Source: an uncultured beta proteobacterium (GTDB lineage: Bacteria > Pseudomonadota > Gammaproteobacteria > Burkholderiales > Burkholderiaceae_E). From it: a stretch of DNA of 64,000 nt. Both the position numbers and the translations under genes were made by a program. The notes under the pieces are model-generated. The model searched no databases. It had not been told where the DNA came from and saw only the letters and a program-made list of their open reading frames with translations. The stretch is from positions 124,001-188,000 of the forward strand of contig CAIZNI010000020.1 in the NCBI GenBank assembly GCA_903934295.1, in the 5' to 3' direction. Below, piece after piece: positions 63,575 through 64,000 of the stretch (position 1 is its first letter; each line of letters begins with the position of its first letter).

Positions 63575-64000
63575 ATGAAGATAATACTGGCCCGTCTGGT
63601 TGTTTTCTCATGCATCGTCACGATGCTAGCCGGATGCGCGGCGCCCCAGGGGGGAGTTGCTGCTGGCAACCAGGACGGAGACCCCTGCGCGATGGGCCAA
63701 TCCGCTCTGGCTGGGGCCATGCTCGGCGCCCTGATTGGTGCGGCGGCGGGTGGTAAAGGCGGCGCTGCTAAAGGGGCTGTCGTTGGCGGTGCGATCGGAG
63801 TGGTGGCCTGCGTTGCGGTGAACGTCAATTCGAGGCAAACCAAGTCGGCGGCGCAATCCGAGCGCGATTACCGGCAGACGCGCGGCGTACTGCCGACTGA
63901 ACCTGTTGTCGTCGCGTACAACGTTGGCTTAAGCAAGGCTACTGTGCAGAAAGGCCAACCGCTGAAGATCTCGTCGACCGTGGAGATCGTCAACGGCACG
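63575..64000 (+). CDS. Glycine-zipper lipoprotein, partial (3' end outside window)
   Basis: 142 residues seen from the ATG at 63575 (GAGGAA 8 bases upstream). Signal peptide with lipobox MLAGC (Cys at residue 20), then a glycine-zipper helix (LAGAMLGALIGAAAGGKGG, GAVVGGAIGVVACVAV) as in outer-membrane OmpA-associated lipoproteins and TraT/17-kDa antigen. A following segment SRQTKSAAQSERDYRQTRG is charged, and then beta strands start. It ends at the window edge, so OmpA-like or other C-terminal domain is unknown. Confidence 0.8.
   Translation, partial: MKIILARLVVFSCIVTMLAGCAAPQGGVAAGNQDGDPCAMGQSALAGAMLGALIGAAAGGKGGAAKGAVVGGAIGVVACVAVNVNSRQTKSAAQSERDYRQTRGVLPTEPVVVAYNVGLSKATVQKGQPLKISSTVEIVNGT

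Noticed and set aside
1-64000. tRNA, rRNA, att sites or integrase marking the accessory region
   Set aside because: None seen by eye; no integrase-like motif and no tRNA-like cloverleaf at 48.6 kb, so island borders stay undefined.

Overview
The window is GC-rich bacterial chromosome with the gene content and order of a betaproteobacterium, most likely Burkholderiales. The clues are accB-accC-prmA-DUF3426 protein-PfkB kinase, mpl-YqiA-like hydrolase-RNB nuclease-TonB-like-aroE-mtgA, ampD-pilR/pilS-like-PP0621-ccsA-like-ffh, proS-rppH-CNP1-like, and an AlgP/histone-H1-like PAKKA-repeat protein. No rRNA, tRNA or CRISPR array was seen. The species cannot be fixed from sequence alone.

Layout. 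(1) 1-13.7 kb is a surface-polysaccharide or glycoconjugate locus. A plus-strand glycosyltransferase end and a GDP-fucose-synthase-like gene face a long minus-strand operon. That operon holds a GT41-type TPR glycosyltransferase, a glycosyltransferase-methyltransferase fusion, heptose kinase (hddA), a split two-subunit TPP enzyme, a ColD-type PLP dehydratase, heptose-1-P guanylyltransferase (hddC), sedoheptulose-7-P isomerase (gmhA), an NDP-sugar epimerase, a glycosyltransferase-like protein and a B12-binding radical SAM protein. Together they look like synthesis, modification and transfer of a GDP-heptose-derived, possibly 3-deoxy or branched, sugar. (2) 13.8-48.6 kb is conserved housekeeping backbone: Mg transport, peptidoglycan synthesis and recycling, shikimate pathway, fatty-acid initiation, class I ribonucleotide reductase with a tandem NrdR-like operator, a PilS/PilR-type two-component pair, SRP, prolyl-tRNA synthetase and RNA 5'-pyrophosphohydrolase. 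(3) 48.6-53.98 kb is a degraded accessory stretch. It carries remnants of IS91-like and IS256-like transposases, a MESH1-like single-domain alarmone hydrolase, a secreted Cys-rich triple-repeat miniprotein, and an orphan TAXI-type solute-binding protein. (4) 54.5 kb to the right edge is the most interesting part. It is a same-strand, closely spaced gene set encoding a cytoplasmic protein of unknown fold, a signal-peptide vWA-like membrane protein, a small three-TM protein, a 1238-residue tubulin/FtsZ-like GTPase with a C-terminal GYF_2-like module, a zinc-ribbon/TM/helical-repeat protein and a glycine-zipper lipoprotein that runs off the window.

The tubulin-like operon resembles the FtsZ-like (Tubulin_2) families with vWA partners that comparative genomics has proposed as membrane-remodelling systems. 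As far as I know the biology is uncharacterised, and this particular gene set (GYF_2 fusion, zinc-ribbon TM protein, glycine-zipper lipoprotein) spans cytoplasm, inner membrane and probably outer membrane. The heptose cluster with a ColD-like dehydratase plus split TPP enzyme is the second candidate for new biochemistry.
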